A stretch of DNA of 64,000 bases, taken from Bacteroidales bacterium UBA1205. Lineage in GTDB: Bacteria; Bacteroidota; Bacteroidia; Bacteroidales; WCHB1-69. Shown here in pieces: positions 26,359 through 35,462 of this stretch. The stretch is taken from NCBI GenBank assembly GCA_002309615.1, contig DBXT01000042.1, positions 1 through 64,000 on the forward strand, in the 5' to 3' direction. Each line of letters opens with the position of its first letter. The stretch's first letter is position 1. The notes beneath the pieces are model-generated. The model saw only the letters and a program-made list of their open reading frames with translations. It was not told where the DNA came from and searched no databases. The position numbers and the translations under genes are program-made.

Positions 26359-27858
26359 TTAAAAGGGTACTTCATCCGAATTGTCATTGTTCCCTTTTGA
26401 AGGCAGGGTGATTTTTTGTACATCTGATGAAAATTCGTTATTGTACGGCATATAATCCAAATTGGTGAATTTAGCATGCTCGCCTATGAATCTCACTTTT
26501 ACTTCATCTTGTCTGCCGTGACGGTTTTTGGCTATTATCAATTGTGCCAACCCGCGTGCAGGATCGCCATCGGGAAAAGTTTCTAATTTATGTGCTTCGG
26601 GGCGATAAATAAACATCACTATATCGGCATCCTGCTCTATAGACCCTGATTCACGCAAATCGGACAGTTGAGGAATTTTATCCCCGCCGGCTCTTTGTTC
26701 CACATTACGACTCAACTGTGACAAAGCTATCACAGGCACATCCAACTCTTTAGCCAATGCTTTGAGCGAACGCGATATATTGGCAACTTCCTGTTCCCTG
26801 TTCGACTTTCCTTCTTTGCTGGTGGCTTGCATCAACTGCAGATAGTCTATGATGATACATTGCACTTGATATTGCTGTTTTAATCTTCTGCATTTAGACC
26901 TTAAATCAAAAATATTCAGCCCTGCCGTATCGTCAATAATCAGCGGAGCCTCAGCCAAAACGCCCAAAGCCTCTGTTAAATTTTTCATTTCGGTATCGGT
27001 GAGTTTGGCTTTTTTCAGCTTGTCTTGATTAATTTTACTTTCTCCTGCAGCCAAACGCATCACTAATTCTGCTGCTGACATTTCCAAAGAGAAAAAAGCT
27101 ACAGGACGTTTATAGTCTATTGCCATGTTGCGGGCCATGGTCAGCACAAAGGCGGTTTTACCCACACCGGGTCGGGCAGCAATGATGATCAAATTGGAGC
27201 CGTGCCAACCTCCCGTGACTTCATCCAATCCGAAAAAGCCGGTAGGAACACCTTGAACTTCACTCCCTTTAGAACGAGCTTCTTGCAATGACACCATAAA
27301 TTGGTTTACCAATTCCGGCATGGTCTGCTCATTTTGAGAACGCTGCTGCTCCATGATGTTGAATATACCTTTTTCGGCATCATCTATAATATCTTGAGCA
27401 TCTTTTACATTCTCGTACGCTTGGGTGATGGTTTCGGTAGATACCGATATCACTTCCCTGAGCATATATTTTTCTATCACCACATCGGCATAGTAATTAA
27501 TATTCGCCGAAGAAGCCACATTGTTGGTAAGCGTTGTCAAATAATATGCGCCCCCGACAGCATCCAAGGTTTTGGATTTTCTCAGTTGTGCCGTTACCGA
27601 AAGAAGGTCTATGGGGTTGTGCTCGTTATAAACAGCCACCATGGCTTTGAATATTTCTTTATGAGCATTCTGATAGAACATTTCGGCTTTTAATTTGCCT
27701 ATCACCCGCCCTGCTGCATTCTGTTCCAACATCATGGCACCCAACAAAGCCTCCTCGTATTCTACTGCCTGAGGCTGGACTTTGCCCCTTAAATTAATAT
27801 CTTGGACAACTTCTGAAGGCTTGCCTTTTTGATTTTTTTTACCGCTGTTTCCTTCCAT
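26359..27858 (-). CDS. dnaB: Replicative DNA helicase
   Basis: 499 aa from the ATG at 27858 (MEGNSGKKNQ). A TTG 24 nt upstream would also open the frame but lies inside lysS. The N-terminal domain (PQAVEYEEALLGAMMLEQNAAGRV) binds primase. The RecA-like core has Walker A ARPGVGKTAFVL, Walker B IIIDYLQLM and the DnaB motif ALSQLSRNVEQRAG...LSDLRESGSIEQDAD. It is the hexameric helicase that unwinds the replication fork. The start lies 5 nt after the lysS stop. The disordered C-terminal tail ends in acidic residues (NSDEVPF), resembling an SSB-like tail. Confidence 0.96.
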   Translation of the reverse strand: MEGNSGKKNQKGKPSEVVQDINLRGKVQPQAVEYEEALLGAMMLEQNAAGRVIGKLKAEMFYQNAHKEIFKAMVAVYNEHNPIDLLSVTAQLRKSKTLDAVGGAYYLTTLTNNVASSANINYYADVVIEKYMLREVISVSTETITQAYENVKDAQDIIDDAEKGIFNIMEQQRSQNEQTMPELVNQFMVSLQEARSKGSEVQGVPTGFFGLDEVTGGWHGSNLIIIAARPGVGKTAFVLTMARNMAIDYKRPVAFFSLEMSAAELVMRLAAGESKINQDKLKKAKLTDTEMKNLTEALGVLAEAPLIIDDTAGLNIFDLRSKCRRLKQQYQVQCIIIDYLQLMQATSKEGKSNREQEVANISRSLKALAKELDVPVIALSQLSRNVEQRAGGDKIPQLSDLRESGSIEQDADIVMFIYRPEAHKLETFPDGDPARGLAQLIIAKNRHGRQDEVKVRFIGEHAKFTNLDYMPYNNEFSSDVQKITLPSKGNNDNSDEVPF

Positions 27859-27863
27859 GTTTT

Positions 27864-29591
27864 TTACTTTTCTTTTATCCAATTTTGAATTTCATTCAAT
27901 TGCAATGCGGGCATTTCCAGCTTGTTCTTTTTACGCAAACCGTTTAAAGTATTTAACAGTTTGGCATCGGAAGCCGCTTTTAAATCGGCAAGGGTGTTCA
28001 CTCCGGCTTTACGCAGAACGGGTATCCATGCTGCCGGTACGCCTTCGGCGGCAAATTCGGCATCGGTAGCGACTTCGGGTTGCTTTTCAGGACGCATCTG
28101 CGGGAAGAACAACACATCTTGAATAGAAGGCTGGTTGGTCATTATCATCACCAATCTGTCTATGCCTATGCCCAAACCCGAGGTGGGAGGCATGCCGTAT
28201 TCCATGGCACGCAAGAAATCTTGATCAATAAACATGGCTTCATCATCACCTTTTTCACTTAAGCGTAATTGCTCTTCAAAACGATAGCGTTGGTCTATGG
28301 GGTCGTTGAGTTCGGAATAGGCATTGGCTAACTCTTTACCATTGACCATCAATTCAAAACGTTCGGTAAGCTGCTTATTGTTGCGGTGACGCTTGCACAA
28401 CGGGGACATCTCTATAGGATAATCGGTGATAAAAGTAGGCTGAATGTATTTTTTCTCACAATGTTCACCGAAAATTTCGTCTATCATTTTGCCCACACCC
28501 ATGGTTTCATCCACCTCTACTCCCAATTGCAGGGCAGTAGCCCTTAATTGGGCTTCATCCATTCCTTCTATATTTACCCCCGTATGTTCCTTGATGGCCT
28601 CTATCATGGTGATACGCTTAAACGGGCGTTTGAAATCTATAACATTATCGCCTACCTGCACTTGTGTGGTACCATACAAAGTAAGAGCTATTTTTTCCAA
28701 CAATTCCTCCACCGAATTCATCATCCAATTATAGTCCTTATAGGCTACATACACTTCCATACAGGTAAACTCAGGATTATGCGTGCGGTCCATCCCTTCA
28801 TTACGGAAATTGCGGCTGAACTCATACACGCCGTCAAATCCGCCGACTATCAAACGCTTTAAATACAACTCGTTGGCTATACGCAGATACAAAGGAATAT
28901 TCAACGCATTATGATGCGTTACAAAAGGGCGTGCGGCAGCACCACCGGGTATAGACTGTAAAACAGGTGTTTCTACTTCCAAATAGCCTTTGGAATTATA
29001 ATATTCTCTTATGGTGTTGATTATTTTTGTACGACGTACAAAAATATCTTTTACATCCGGATTAACTATTAAATCCAGATAACGCATGCGATATCTTTGT
29101 TCGGGATCGGTAAAGGCATCATATACTTTGCCTTCCGCTTGTTTTACTATCGGTAAGGGTCTTAACGACTTTGACAGCAAGGTAAACTCCTGAACATGAA
29201 CCGTTATTTCTCCCATCTGGGTGATAAAAACAAAACCTTTTACCCCTATAATATCACCTAAATCCAATTTTTTGTATATGCTATTATACAAAGTTTTATC
29301 CTCACCGGGGCACAAATCGTCTCTGCGAGCATACACTTGTATTCTACCTGTGGCATCTTGCAACTCGTAAAACGAAGCAGCTCCCATGATTCGCTGGCTC
29401 ATAATACGGCCTGCTATGCTCACCTGCTGAAACAAAGTGTTATCTTTAGGATATTGTTCCAATATTTCTTTAGCTGTAGCATTTACTATATATTCCGCTG
29501 CAGGATATGCATTGACACCCAAGCGCTCAAATTCTTTCAATTTTTCTCTTCTGATAACTTCTTGTTCACTTAATTCCATTTTAGTATCCAC
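27864..29591 (-). CDS. lysS: Lysyl-tRNA synthetase, class II, with C-terminal extension
   Basis: 575 aa, about 70 longer than E. coli LysRS. The anticodon-binding OB fold (SIAGRIMSQRIMGAASFYELQDATG) is followed by the class II core: motif 2 RNFRNEGMDRTHNPEFTCME and motif 3 GLGIGIDRLVMIMTN. The C-terminal ~65 residues (EFAAEGVPAAWIPVLRKAGVNT...) form a helix-hairpin-like appendix characteristic of Bacteroidota LysRS; its function is not known to me. Two -7 boxes lie upstream (29728-29735 and 29799-29806). It is the first gene of a unit with dnaB and pgk. Confidence 0.96.
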   Translation of the reverse strand: MDTKMELSEQEVIRREKLKEFERLGVNAYPAAEYIVNATAKEILEQYPKDNTLFQQVSIAGRIMSQRIMGAASFYELQDATGRIQVYARRDDLCPGEDKTLYNSIYKKLDLGDIIGVKGFVFITQMGEITVHVQEFTLLSKSLRPLPIVKQAEGKVYDAFTDPEQRYRMRYLDLIVNPDVKDIFVRRTKIINTIREYYNSKGYLEVETPVLQSIPGGAAARPFVTHHNALNIPLYLRIANELYLKRLIVGGFDGVYEFSRNFRNEGMDRTHNPEFTCMEVYVAYKDYNWMMNSVEELLEKIALTLYGTTQVQVGDNVIDFKRPFKRITMIEAIKEHTGVNIEGMDEAQLRATALQLGVEVDETMGVGKMIDEIFGEHCEKKYIQPTFITDYPIEMSPLCKRHRNNKQLTERFELMVNGKELANAYSELNDPIDQRYRFEEQLRLSEKGDDEAMFIDQDFLRAMEYGMPPTSGLGIGIDRLVMIMTNQPSIQDVLFFPQMRPEKQPEVATDAEFAAEGVPAAWIPVLRKAGVNTLADLKAASDAKLLNTLNGLRKKNKLEMPALQLNEIQNWIKEK

Positions 29592-29727
29592 GTAATATTA
29601 TGCCTACTCTCAGTTTTCGGCTTCCCTTTTGGCAGGTAAAAACACACCGGTTTTTCCTACCTTGCACATATACATATTATTACATCAGACCTACACCACC
29701 CCTTGCAAATGTTTGCATAATAGAGAA

Positions 29728-29735
29728 CAAAGGTA
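29728..29735 (-). promoter_or_regulatory. -7 box upstream of lysS (proximal)
   Basis: Minus-strand TACCTTTG, a perfect TAnnTTTG match. Predicted leader about 130 nt. A second minus-strand box (TAACTTTG, 29799-29806) lies about 70 nt further upstream and may be an additional start. Confidence 0.55.
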
Positions 29736-29961
29736 AAAGCTCTAACATATTTTTACACAAATGCTTAAAACAGGCAACCGCCTATCGCATCTTATTTGCA
29801 AAGTTAGCACTATTTTTGCTCATTTGCACTAAAAAAATAGCATTTTGCCAAAAATATTTTTCAGCATTACTGTTGATAAATATGTGAATAAAATACCGGC
29901 ACTTATAACACTCGGGCAAAAACAAGGCCGACACCCAAAAAAATATACACATAAAAAATGT

Positions 29962-29969
29962 TACCTTTG
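29962..29969 (+). promoter_or_regulatory. -7 box for ispG
   Basis: TACCTTTG overlaps the codons following the in-frame ATG at 29958, so that ATG cannot be the start of ispG. Transcription should begin near 29975. Confidence 0.65.
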
Positions 29970-29984
29970 CAAAAAATATACACT

Positions 29985-31604
29985 ATGTTACCGATGTACA
30001 ACGATAATATGTTTTCTTACCATCGCCGTCAAACTTGGGAGACCAAAGTAGGTGAAATAGGGATAGGCGGTGCCAATCCCATACGCATACAATCCATGAC
30101 CAATGTCAATACTATGGACACACAATCGTGTGTGGAACAATGTGTTAGGATGATAGAGGCAGGCAGCGAATTGGTGCGTATCACCACTCCCGGCATTGCG
30201 GAAGCCGAAAATTTGAAAAACATACAGCACGGCCTACGCCAAAAAGGATACCGCGTGCCATTGATAGCCGATGTCCATTTCAATCCGAGAGTGGCGGAAA
30301 CGGCGGCTCAAATAGTGGAGAAAGTCCGTATCAACCCGGGTAATTATGTAGATAAAAAGCAATTTAAGCAACTTCAATATACCGACCATGAATATGCTTT
30401 GGAAATAGAACGCATTGCCGACAGACTTGTACCCTTGCTGAAAATCTGCCAAGCCAACGGAACCGCCATACGCATAGGCACCAATCATGGTTCTTTGTGT
30501 GACAGAATCGTCAGTCGCTACGGCAACACCCCTTTAGGCATGGCCATATCCACCATGGAATTTGTTAGCATTTGCCACGATTTCGGATTTCACAATTTGG
30601 TACTATCCATGAAGTCGAGCGACACTCGCATCATGGTGCAGTCGGTACGCTATTTGGTGAGCATGCTCAACGAAAAGCAATGGCATTATCCTTTGCATCT
30701 GGGTGTTACCGAAGCCGGAGACGGCGAATACGGACGTATTAAATCGGCGGCAGGTATAGCCTGTCTGTTGCAAGACGGCATAGGCGACACCATACGCGTT
30801 TCCCTTACCGAAAAACCCGAAAACGAATTGGCATTTGCCGATATATTGGCACATCTTAACGATAACACACCTTCTGCAAGCAAGACAGCAACTGCAACTA
30901 TTCATTATAATCCTTATCAATATCAAAAAAGAAGCACCCAAGCCTGTGGAAAAATAGGCGGGGACCACCGTCCTGTTATTGTGAGCGAAGATGAACATAT
31001 TCAAGACTGTGACCTGCATCCGCAAGAGCTGCCTGCAGCAGATATCATCATAGCGGAAGACAAAGACAACAATATAACAGCCTTGAGGACTTTGGCCGAT
31101 ACCGGTGAAAAACCCTTACTATTGAAAAAGACCTATACCGAAACTGACTGGGAAAAATTTTATGCCCATGCAACGGCGGATGTTGCCGTATTGGGTATGG
31201 ACGGATTATTGGACGGAATATGGATACAAAATCCGCATTTTTCCTCTCAACGCATTTACGAATTGTGTCTTAATATATTGCAAGCCTGCGGTTTAAGATA
31301 CAGCCGTGCGGAATTTATCTCCTGCCCCTCCTGCGGACGCACACAATATGCGATAGAACAAGTGGTATCGCAAGTGAAAGCCGCCACCGCACACTTGTGC
31401 GGTCTCAAAATCGGCATTATGGGCTGTATAGTAAACGGTCCCGGCGAGATGGCCGATGCCGACTACGGTGTGGTGGGTTCCGGTCGCGGAGTGGTAACAC
31501 TCTACAAAGGGCATACCCCTCTTAAACGCAATATCCCGCAAGAACAAGCTGCTGAAGAACTTGTACTGCTGATTAAAAACGAAGGGAAATGGATGGAGCC
31601 GTAG
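29985..31604 (+). CDS. ispG: 4-hydroxy-3-methylbut-2-enyl diphosphate synthase
   Basis: 539 aa from 29985; ATGs at 29994 and 30009 are equally possible. The N-terminal TIM barrel begins IGIGGANPIRIQSMTN. A central insert of about 130 residues (around 285-410) separates it from the C-terminal domain, the three-domain form seen in plants and Bacteroidota. The C-terminal domain holds FISCPSCGRTQ and GCIVNGPGEM, with the three 4Fe-4S cysteines and the catalytic Glu. It performs the penultimate step of the MEP isoprenoid pathway. Its stop lies 3 nt from the convergent porin-like gene, with no terminator between them. Confidence 0.93.
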   Translation: MLPMYNDNMFSYHRRQTWETKVGEIGIGGANPIRIQSMTNVNTMDTQSCVEQCVRMIEAGSELVRITTPGIAEAENLKNIQHGLRQKGYRVPLIADVHFNPRVAETAAQIVEKVRINPGNYVDKKQFKQLQYTDHEYALEIERIADRLVPLLKICQANGTAIRIGTNHGSLCDRIVSRYGNTPLGMAISTMEFVSICHDFGFHNLVLSMKSSDTRIMVQSVRYLVSMLNEKQWHYPLHLGVTEAGDGEYGRIKSAAGIACLLQDGIGDTIRVSLTEKPENELAFADILAHLNDNTPSASKTATATIHYNPYQYQKRSTQACGKIGGDHRPVIVSEDEHIQDCDLHPQELPAADIIIAEDKDNNITALRTLADTGEKPLLLKKTYTETDWEKFYAHATADVAVLGMDGLLDGIWIQNPHFSSQRIYELCLNILQACGLRYSRAEFISCPSCGRTQYAIEQVVSQVKAATAHLCGLKIGIMGCIVNGPGEMADADYGVVGSGRGVVTLYKGHTPLKRNIPQEQAAEELVLLIKNEGKWMEP

Positions 31605-31607
31605 CGG

Positions 31608-33293
31608 CTAAAATCCGATATTAAAGCCTGCCATAATAGCGATAGGCAAACCGGTGGTTTTCTGCATATAAGGTGGATTGTATTTCTCCACCAATCCTTC
31701 TTCTCCTGCCGTTTTGTACCAATAGGCATGGGCATAGACAAAACTATTGTTCATAAATTCCCATTCTACTTGCAGGGCTGCAATATGATTATAATATATA
31801 ATGTTGTCCAAACATGGCAGTCCCCAAGGTTCGCCTACGCCGTAGCGATAGTCGGTGCCTTTGCGGATATAGGTATAAGACGCTTTCAAATGCAGACGTT
31901 GTACGGGACGGTATGCCAATTCGGCATAAATTTCGTCGGCATTGCTGCCCAAATAATGACCTAGGCACACATCTCCGGAAGCAAAAGTGACAGACGGCAT
32001 AAAATGTTGATATACATTGGGATGTGTGCGGGTGTATTCCAATTTTAACGAAAACGTTTTGGGAAGGCCGCTGAAACAGGCTCCTACTTTGGTGCTGATA
32101 TAATTAGATTGTTTTTGCTTGTCGAACATGCGGGTAAACGACAATTCATCTATAAACACGGATGCATACAGATGCAGATATTTGACATTGCGGCTGCTGA
32201 TGTCAAAGAACATCTGCGTGTTGTGTCCTGCCGTGTTGGAGGTGGCGTTATAATTGTCATCCACTCCTTTGAAGAACAAAAACGGCACCACATATTGCAA
32301 TTGGAAGCCCATATCGCTATAAACTATGGAATTGCCGATATTGATATATAAATGTTTTACCGGACGGAATGTCAGCATATTGGCGGCTATCAATTTGCTT
32401 CGCATCACTTCCCGCCTGTTCCCGTTGATGGATACATACGAGGCGGCACTGTCAACGAGGTTGGAGGCCAGCCATCCGTTAAAATAGTTGTATTCAAACC
32501 ATTCCACCGGAGACAATCGCAATTTAATCATCACATAGGGCAAGGTGCGTCCGGAAAGTATATTGGAGCCGTGACAGGCATTGCCCCATGCGATATTGTC
32601 TTTTATCAATGCCAGCGAACCCCATTTCCATGAAAAAGTGATGCCGCCCCGCACATTGAAATAGTCGGTGTTGGTGGTTTGTCCTTTTAATATGGCTCCC
32701 TGCATTTGCGTCAGTTTTTCGGGGGTGCTCATCGGTTGGGACTGCGAATTGTCGGTGAAATTGGCATAAAAGCCGATATGCTTGCCTATATATCCCACCA
32801 TTTCTCCTCCGCCCCAATAGCGGTACATGCGTTGTTCCTTCTGTCTGCCGGCTACATAATATTCTATGCCCCATATCGGTTTTACCGATATTTTGAACCA
32901 TTTGTTATTATAATAAAGTCCTAAAGGGTAGAGACATAAATTGACATGCTCGTTGTTTTTAAAGGCATTGATTTTATAGGCGGACTTGTCCGCATCGCGT
33001 TCCAAGTTGAATTCCAACAGGTGAAATGCCAATTCCTGCCTTTGCACTTTGTTGAGTTGCTCTTCCTGGGCTTGGACTTCCTGCAGCTTTTCTGCAACAA
33101 AGGCTCTGCTATAAGGCTTTATGGCCGTGTTGATGTCTATAAGGTGCAAACTTGCCATTTCATCCAAAAATGCATACACACTTTTATGTGATATGTGCAA
33201 AGGGTTTTCCTGGGCATGAACCGCAAATGCCACCACCGACAACAATACTATACCTGCTATTTTGTATATAATACTCTGTTTCAAAGTTTTCAT
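31608..33293 (-). CDS. Wzi-like outer-membrane beta-barrel protein
   Basis: 561 aa from the ATG at 33293, which starts a clean signal peptide (MKTLKQSIIYKIAGIVLLSVVAFAVHAQ). A longer frame to 33551 crosses the promoter box and is rejected. After a short helical N-terminal part come many alternating aromatic/polar strands (FKISVKPIWGIEYYVAG, GGEMVGYIGKHIGFYANFTD, LIKDNIAWGNACHG) typical of the capsule assembly Wzi family. The C terminus ends in Phe (AGFNIGF), as expected for a BAM substrate. The role is probably surface polysaccharide attachment or export. Its 5' end and promoter are duplicated at 34894-35220. Confidence 0.8.
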   Translation of the reverse strand: MKTLKQSIIYKIAGIVLLSVVAFAVHAQENPLHISHKSVYAFLDEMASLHLIDINTAIKPYSRAFVAEKLQEVQAQEEQLNKVQRQELAFHLLEFNLERDADKSAYKINAFKNNEHVNLCLYPLGLYYNNKWFKISVKPIWGIEYYVAGRQKEQRMYRYWGGGEMVGYIGKHIGFYANFTDNSQSQPMSTPEKLTQMQGAILKGQTTNTDYFNVRGGITFSWKWGSLALIKDNIAWGNACHGSNILSGRTLPYVMIKLRLSPVEWFEYNYFNGWLASNLVDSAASYVSINGNRREVMRSKLIAANMLTFRPVKHLYINIGNSIVYSDMGFQLQYVVPFLFFKGVDDNYNATSNTAGHNTQMFFDISSRNVKYLHLYASVFIDELSFTRMFDKQKQSNYISTKVGACFSGLPKTFSLKLEYTRTHPNVYQHFMPSVTFASGDVCLGHYLGSNADEIYAELAYRPVQRLHLKASYTYIRKGTDYRYGVGEPWGLPCLDNIIYYNHIAALQVEWEFMNNSFVYAHAYWYKTAGEEGLVEKYNPPYMQKTTGLPIAIMAGFNIGF

Positions 33294-33332
33294 CTTTCCA
33301 CCAAGCTGATTGTGCATGACTATTGTAAAATA

Positions 33333-33340
33333 CAAAAGTA
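33333..33340 (-). promoter_or_regulatory. -7 box of the Wzi-like gene
   Basis: Minus-strand TACTTTTG fits TAnnTTTG. Leader about 33 nt. The box and its surroundings are repeated almost unchanged at 35123-35130. Confidence 0.6.
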
Positions 33341-33645
33341 CTAAATAAATGTGAAATATAAACATTTGCAAGGAATAAATTTTTATTGACAGCTTTCGGG
33401 CGGAACTTTTATTCTGCATCAGTAAAAAAAATTTCATATCAATGCTGCTTGTGCACACTGTTTTCCATATTGCGGTGGGGCCTTCCGGTTTCTTCAATAG
33501 AAAAAAAATGATAACCCCGAAGAAGCATCTTTTCAGAACAGCTGACATCAAATACTTAAAAATTCTTTCATTGGTCTAAAAAATGGCATATACTTCTTTT
33601 TTACAATTTTTCAATATTATATAATTAGTTATTAAAAATATATGT

Positions 33646-33695
33646 TAATCCAAATTTTTATATAAATATTTTGGATTATAATCCAAATTTTTATA
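33646..33695. promoter_or_regulatory. Operator-like repeats upstream of the DUF4143 ATPase gene
   Basis: A 17-nt word TAATCCAAATTTTTATA occurs twice in direct orientation, at 33646-33662 and 33679-33695, exactly 33 nt apart (about three helical turns). The second copy forms a perfect 18-bp palindrome TTTGGATTA/TAATCCAAA at 33670-33687. The palindrome centre lies about 60 nt upstream of the predicted transcription start near 33741. This is the layout of a cooperative regulator site; no regulator gene is adjacent. Confidence 0.5.
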
Positions 33696-33727
33696 CATAT
33701 TTTTTTGATTAGAATGTTTTTTTTTTG

Positions 33728-33735
33728 TACCTTTG
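33728..33735 (+). promoter_or_regulatory. -7 box of the DUF4143 ATPase gene
   Basis: TACCTTTG, perfect TAnnTTTG, 26 nt before the ATG at 33762. It rules out the in-frame ATG at 33705. Confidence 0.65.
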
Positions 33736-33761
33736 CATCCGTATTCATCAAATTATCTATT

Positions 33762-34892
33762 ATGGATTTACTTAACAGAACTCTTCAGCAAGTTATTGAA
33801 AATAGAATATTTAAAGGTAAAGCCATAGTGCTTGTCGGTGCGAGACAAGTTGGCAAAAGCACTCTTTTCCGTCAGATTTTATCCTCCTGTCATGATATAC
33901 TGACCTTAAACTGCGACGATATAGAAACCCGCAATCTGCTTGAAAATGCCAATTTGAGCGAATTGCAACGACTTGTCGGTTCACATACTATAGTTATGAT
34001 TGATGAAGCTCAACGACTAAAAGGAGCCGGACTTACCATGAAACTTATTACCGACAATATGCCCGATGTTCAGTTGCTCATCACAGGATCATCATCTTTT
34101 ATGCTTCAAGGCAGTCTTAACGAGCCGCTTACCGGTCGCAAATTTGAATATCATCTATTTCCATTTTCCACCCAAGAGATAAACGATAATCTCGGATATT
34201 TGCGTACCCGTCAACTGTTGGAATCCCGACTTATATTCGGCTCCTATCCGGATGTTATTAATCATATTGCGGATAGTGCAGATATTTTATCCAACCTTTC
34301 AAGCAGTTACATGTATCAGGATTTGCTCTCATTGGAAGGAATACGCAAACCCGTGATTATTGAAAAATTGTTGATAGCCTTAGCTTTGCAATTGGGTAAT
34401 GAAGTATCATACTACGAACTTTCAAAAACCGTCGGGTCGGATGTAAAAACCATTGAGAAATATGTTGACCTGCTTGAAAAATGCTATATAATATTCCGCC
34501 TGCCCGCTCTGAATCGGAATATGCGTTCAGAACTCAAAAAAGGAAAAAAAATATTTTTCTACGATAACGGCATCCGCAATTCCATCATACATAACCTCAA
34601 TCCGCTCTCCCTACGAAACGATATAGGGGCATTGTGGGAAAATTTTATTGTAAGCGAAAGAATAAAATATAATCACTATCGCGGACATCATGTAAACTAT
34701 TATTTCTGGAGAACAACCACACAACAAGAAATAGACTTTATTGAAGAAAGTGGCGGCGAATTCCAACTTTTTGAGATGAAATGGAACCCCAAGAAAACTC
34801 TTGTACAAGCTCCACGGGAATTTACAAAAGCATATGGAGAAATGCCCTTTGCAACCATCACTCCTGACAATTACCTTGATTTTCTGACATAA
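33762..34892 (+). CDS. AAA_14/DUF4143 family ATPase
   Basis: 376 aa. Walker A is GARQVGKS (26-33) and Walker B is IVMIDEAQ (77-84), followed by LITGSSSFML and LTGRKFEYHLFPFS, all typical of AAA_14. The C-terminal DUF4143 part carries a winged-helix region and YFWRTTTQQEIDFIEE...FEMKW, which has the D...E-x-K layout of a PD-(D/E)xK nuclease fold. The biochemical role is unknown; such genes are common, often strain-variable, in Bacteroidota. It has its own promoter with operator-like repeats. Its last codons abut the antisense remnant of a porin-like gene, which suggests insertion into a duplicated locus. Confidence 0.88.
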   Translation: MDLLNRTLQQVIENRIFKGKAIVLVGARQVGKSTLFRQILSSCHDILTLNCDDIETRNLLENANLSELQRLVGSHTIVMIDEAQRLKGAGLTMKLITDNMPDVQLLITGSSSFMLQGSLNEPLTGRKFEYHLFPFSTQEINDNLGYLRTRQLLESRLIFGSYPDVINHIADSADILSNLSSSYMYQDLLSLEGIRKPVIIEKLLIALALQLGNEVSYYELSKTVGSDVKTIEKYVDLLEKCYIIFRLPALNRNMRSELKKGKKIFFYDNGIRNSIIHNLNPLSLRNDIGALWENFIVSERIKYNHYRGHHVNYYFWRTTTQQEIDFIEESGGEFQLFEMKWNPKKTLVQAPREFTKAYGEMPFATITPDNYLDFLT

Positions 34893-34893
34893 G

Positions 34894-35083
34894 TCCTGCT
34901 GTACGGTTTGACGGCCGTATTGATGTCAATGATATGCAAGGATGCCATTTCATCCAAAAAAGCATATACGCTTTTGTGTGTGATATGCTATGGATTTTCC
35001 CGAGCATGAACGGCACATGCCGCAACCGACAACATCACTATACCCGCAATTTTATATATAATACTCTTTTTCAAACTTTTCAT
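34894..35083 (-). pseudogene. Decayed 5' copy of the Wzi-like gene
   Basis: The minus strand from the ATG at 35083 encodes MKSLKKSIIYKIAGIVMLSV, nearly the start of the intact gene at 33293. The frame then meets a TAG where the intact copy has TTG, just after ARENP. Past the stop the homology goes on (HKSVYAFLDEMASLH) and fades next to the 3' end of the ATPase gene. The rest of the porin gene is absent. Together with its upstream region the copy spans about 34894-35220, corresponding to about 33102-33428. Confidence 0.85.
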
Positions 35084-35122
35084 CTTTCCACCGACCTTAT
35101 TGTGCATGACTATTGTAAAATA

Positions 35123-35130
35123 CAAAAGTA
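35123..35130 (-). promoter_or_regulatory. Duplicated -7 box of the decayed porin copy
   Basis: Minus-strand TACTTTTG inside a block almost identical to the promoter at 33333-33340. It may still fire, producing a transcript that enters the 3' end of the ATPase gene in antisense. Confidence 0.5.
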
Positions 35131-35238
35131 CTAAATAAATGTGAAATATGAACATTTGCAAGCAAGAAATTTTTGCTTGTTGATTTTTGGGTGGCACTTT
35201 TATGCTACATGAGTAAAAAATGACAGTTTATTATAGTA

Positions 35239-35346
35239 GCGTGCCTTCGGCACGCGAGAGGGAGCGGAGTGTATATTCTCTCCTCCATATTGCGACCTGC
35301 GGTCTTGTATGGAGTTAATAAAATAGTGTGCCGGAGGCACACTATT
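35239..35346. repeat. Cluster of three palindromic hairpins (REP-like)
   Basis: Three stem-loops in about 110 bases: GCGTGCC/GGCACGC (35239-35245, 35249-35255); CTCCATA/TATGGAG (35283-35289, 35308-35314) with inner GACC/GGTC; and an 11-bp stem AATAGTGTGCC/GGCACACTATT (35322-35332, 35336-35346). They lie between the decayed porin copy and the 3' end of the RT gene. They look like dispersed extragenic palindromes and may also act as transcription or RNA-decay barriers downstream of the RT. Confidence 0.7.
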
Positions 35347-35360
35347 TCGCTTATCTTATT

Positions 35361-35386
35361 AACTTCGCTTGATTCCTAATGACAAG
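35361..35386. repeat. Imperfect direct repeat, left copy
   Basis: This 26-base stretch (core ACTTCGCTTGATTCCTAATG) matches the stretch at 38802-38827 (core ACTTCGCCCGATTCCCAAAG) at 19 of 26 positions, same orientation. The pair brackets the RT and protease genes. It may mark the ends of an inserted cassette, or be a shared repeat-element end. Confidence 0.35.
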
Positions 35387-35462
35387 ATTTAGCAAATATT
35401 CAATCTATTCTACAATATTTTTGTTTTTAAAGTTTTTTAGAACTAAATATTATATACAACGA

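Larger units (their letters stand above)
29592..29984. other. Divergent intergenic region between lysS and ispG
   Basis: About 390 bases with promoters for both flanking genes. Minus-strand boxes TACCTTTG (29728-29735) and TAACTTTG (29799-29806) serve lysS; plus-strand TACCTTTG (29962-29969) serves ispG. The open frames here have no coding character. Confidence 0.55.

Noticed and set aside
29600..29887. 95-aa frame between lysS and ispG
   Set aside because: Crosses two minus-strand promoter boxes and has no recognisable composition or start context.
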